A program made the position numbers and the translations under genes. From Seminavis robusta (lineage: Eukaryota; Bacillariophyta; Bacillariophyceae; Naviculales; Naviculaceae): a DNA stretch of 64,000 nt. This document shows positions 63,562 through 64,000 of the stretch, piece after piece. The stretch is from the NCBI GenBank assembly GCA_903772945.1, contig CAICTM010000079.1, positions 62,001-126,000 of the forward strand, in the 5' to 3' direction. Below the pieces are notes generated by a model. That model made no database searches. It saw only the letters and a program-made list of their open reading frames with translations, and was not told where the DNA came from. How positions within the stretch are numbered: the stretch's first letter is position 1; every line of letters begins with the position of its first letter.

Positions 63562-64000
63562 GACCGAACCTCAAATCATCAATCAATCCATCTATGATAC
63601 AGAGGATAGCAGTTCCAACGACCAGGATTCTGGTCCTGGAGAAATGCAAAAATCCTCTTGTTTCGGTGACAGATGCTCTTCAAACTAAAGGATACTGATC
63701 TTTTAAAAAGACTAGTAATTGCTGGATCGTTCTATGCTGTCAAAGCAAGGCAACGTAAGAATACTGGTACCGGTAGAAGCTTTTTTGTGGATAGCACAGG
63801 CGCTACAAGTGTGTTTTCTTTCACGGAGTTTGTTGCTGTCCCTAATCCAACCAAGTTCCCTGGCCTGCAACCTTGGGCTTGAGTGAAACAAGACCAAATG
63901 CTAGCATCGTCTCAAGGCCAGTATTAGCATGCTTGTCGCGACCATCTCTTTGCCTGTGCGTGGTAGAAATGCCAGCCTCTTCCGTACTTCTATTGTTTAC
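63562..64000. other. Intergenic region at the window end
   Basis: Contains the 3' flank of the borealin-like gene and an ACTGGTACCGGTAGAAGC word near 63762-63780. No gene is supported; a 69-codon frame at 63673-63882 has no family marks. Confidence 0.4.

Noticed and set aside
1-64000. CRISPR arrays, bacterial operons or plasmid origins
   Set aside because: None seen; gene structure with spliceosomal introns shows a eukaryotic nuclear sequence.

Overview
The window looks like nuclear DNA of a photosynthetic stramenopile, most likely a diatom. Three things point that way. Genes have a few short introns (about 68-180 bp, one about 316 bp). A heme-pathway enzyme and a bestrophin carry N-termini of the diatom plastid type, a signal peptide followed by a Phe at or near the cleavage point. 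A nested LTR element resembles the copia elements known from diatoms. Gene assignments come from reading translated sequence by eye; no database search was run.

Layout. 1-3.5 kb: two tandem secreted sialate O-acetylesterase-like genes, the first cut by the window edge. 3.6-8.4 kb: plastid-type uroporphyrinogen decarboxylase, peptidyl-tRNA hydrolase 2, and a membrane-anchored pepsin-family protease. 9.5-10.3 kb: a DUF599-like membrane protein. 11.5-15.7 kb: a four-exon membrane protein with a very long acidic stalk and an SGNH-hydrolase-like domain. 16.5-18.7 kb: two compact genes of unknown function, one with a Gln-rich coiled region and an apparent frame break. 19.4-21.6 kb: a macro-domain protein and an intact DDE transposase-like gene. 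22.2-24.3 kb: a calcium-dependent protein kinase. 25.2-30.3 kb: cysteine dioxygenase, COP9 signalosome subunit 2, and a chalcone-isomerase-fold protein. 32.0-36.3 kb: a 1028-residue secreted repeat protein, a decayed vWD-like fragment and a small Cys-rich membrane protein.

36.8-46.3 kb is a nested transposon block. A pogo/Tigger-type DNA transposon with matching inverted ends and TA at both borders contains a 7.2 kb fossil copia-type LTR retrotransposon. 46.8-48.4 kb holds a bestrophin-like channel. 48.4-50.5 kb is gene-poor and includes an ankyrin-repeat relic.

50.5-57.3 kb is a large tricorn-like protease gene whose 3' end has been copied into three head-to-tail units of exactly 783 bp. 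57.5-63.6 kb is a compact run of conserved genes: a FUN14 protein with one EF-hand, a Tudor-like/R2R3-Myb/Cys-rich regulator, a COPI-associated membrane protein and a borealin-like chromosomal passenger protein. The last two are divergent across about 240 bp.

Most neighbours are unrelated housekeeping or signalling genes, as expected in a eukaryotic chromosome; I see no operon-like system. The least explained items are the 3'-end triplication, the secreted repeat protein, the acidic-stalk SGNH protein, the frame-broken Gln-rich gene and two degenerate repeat tracts beside promoters.
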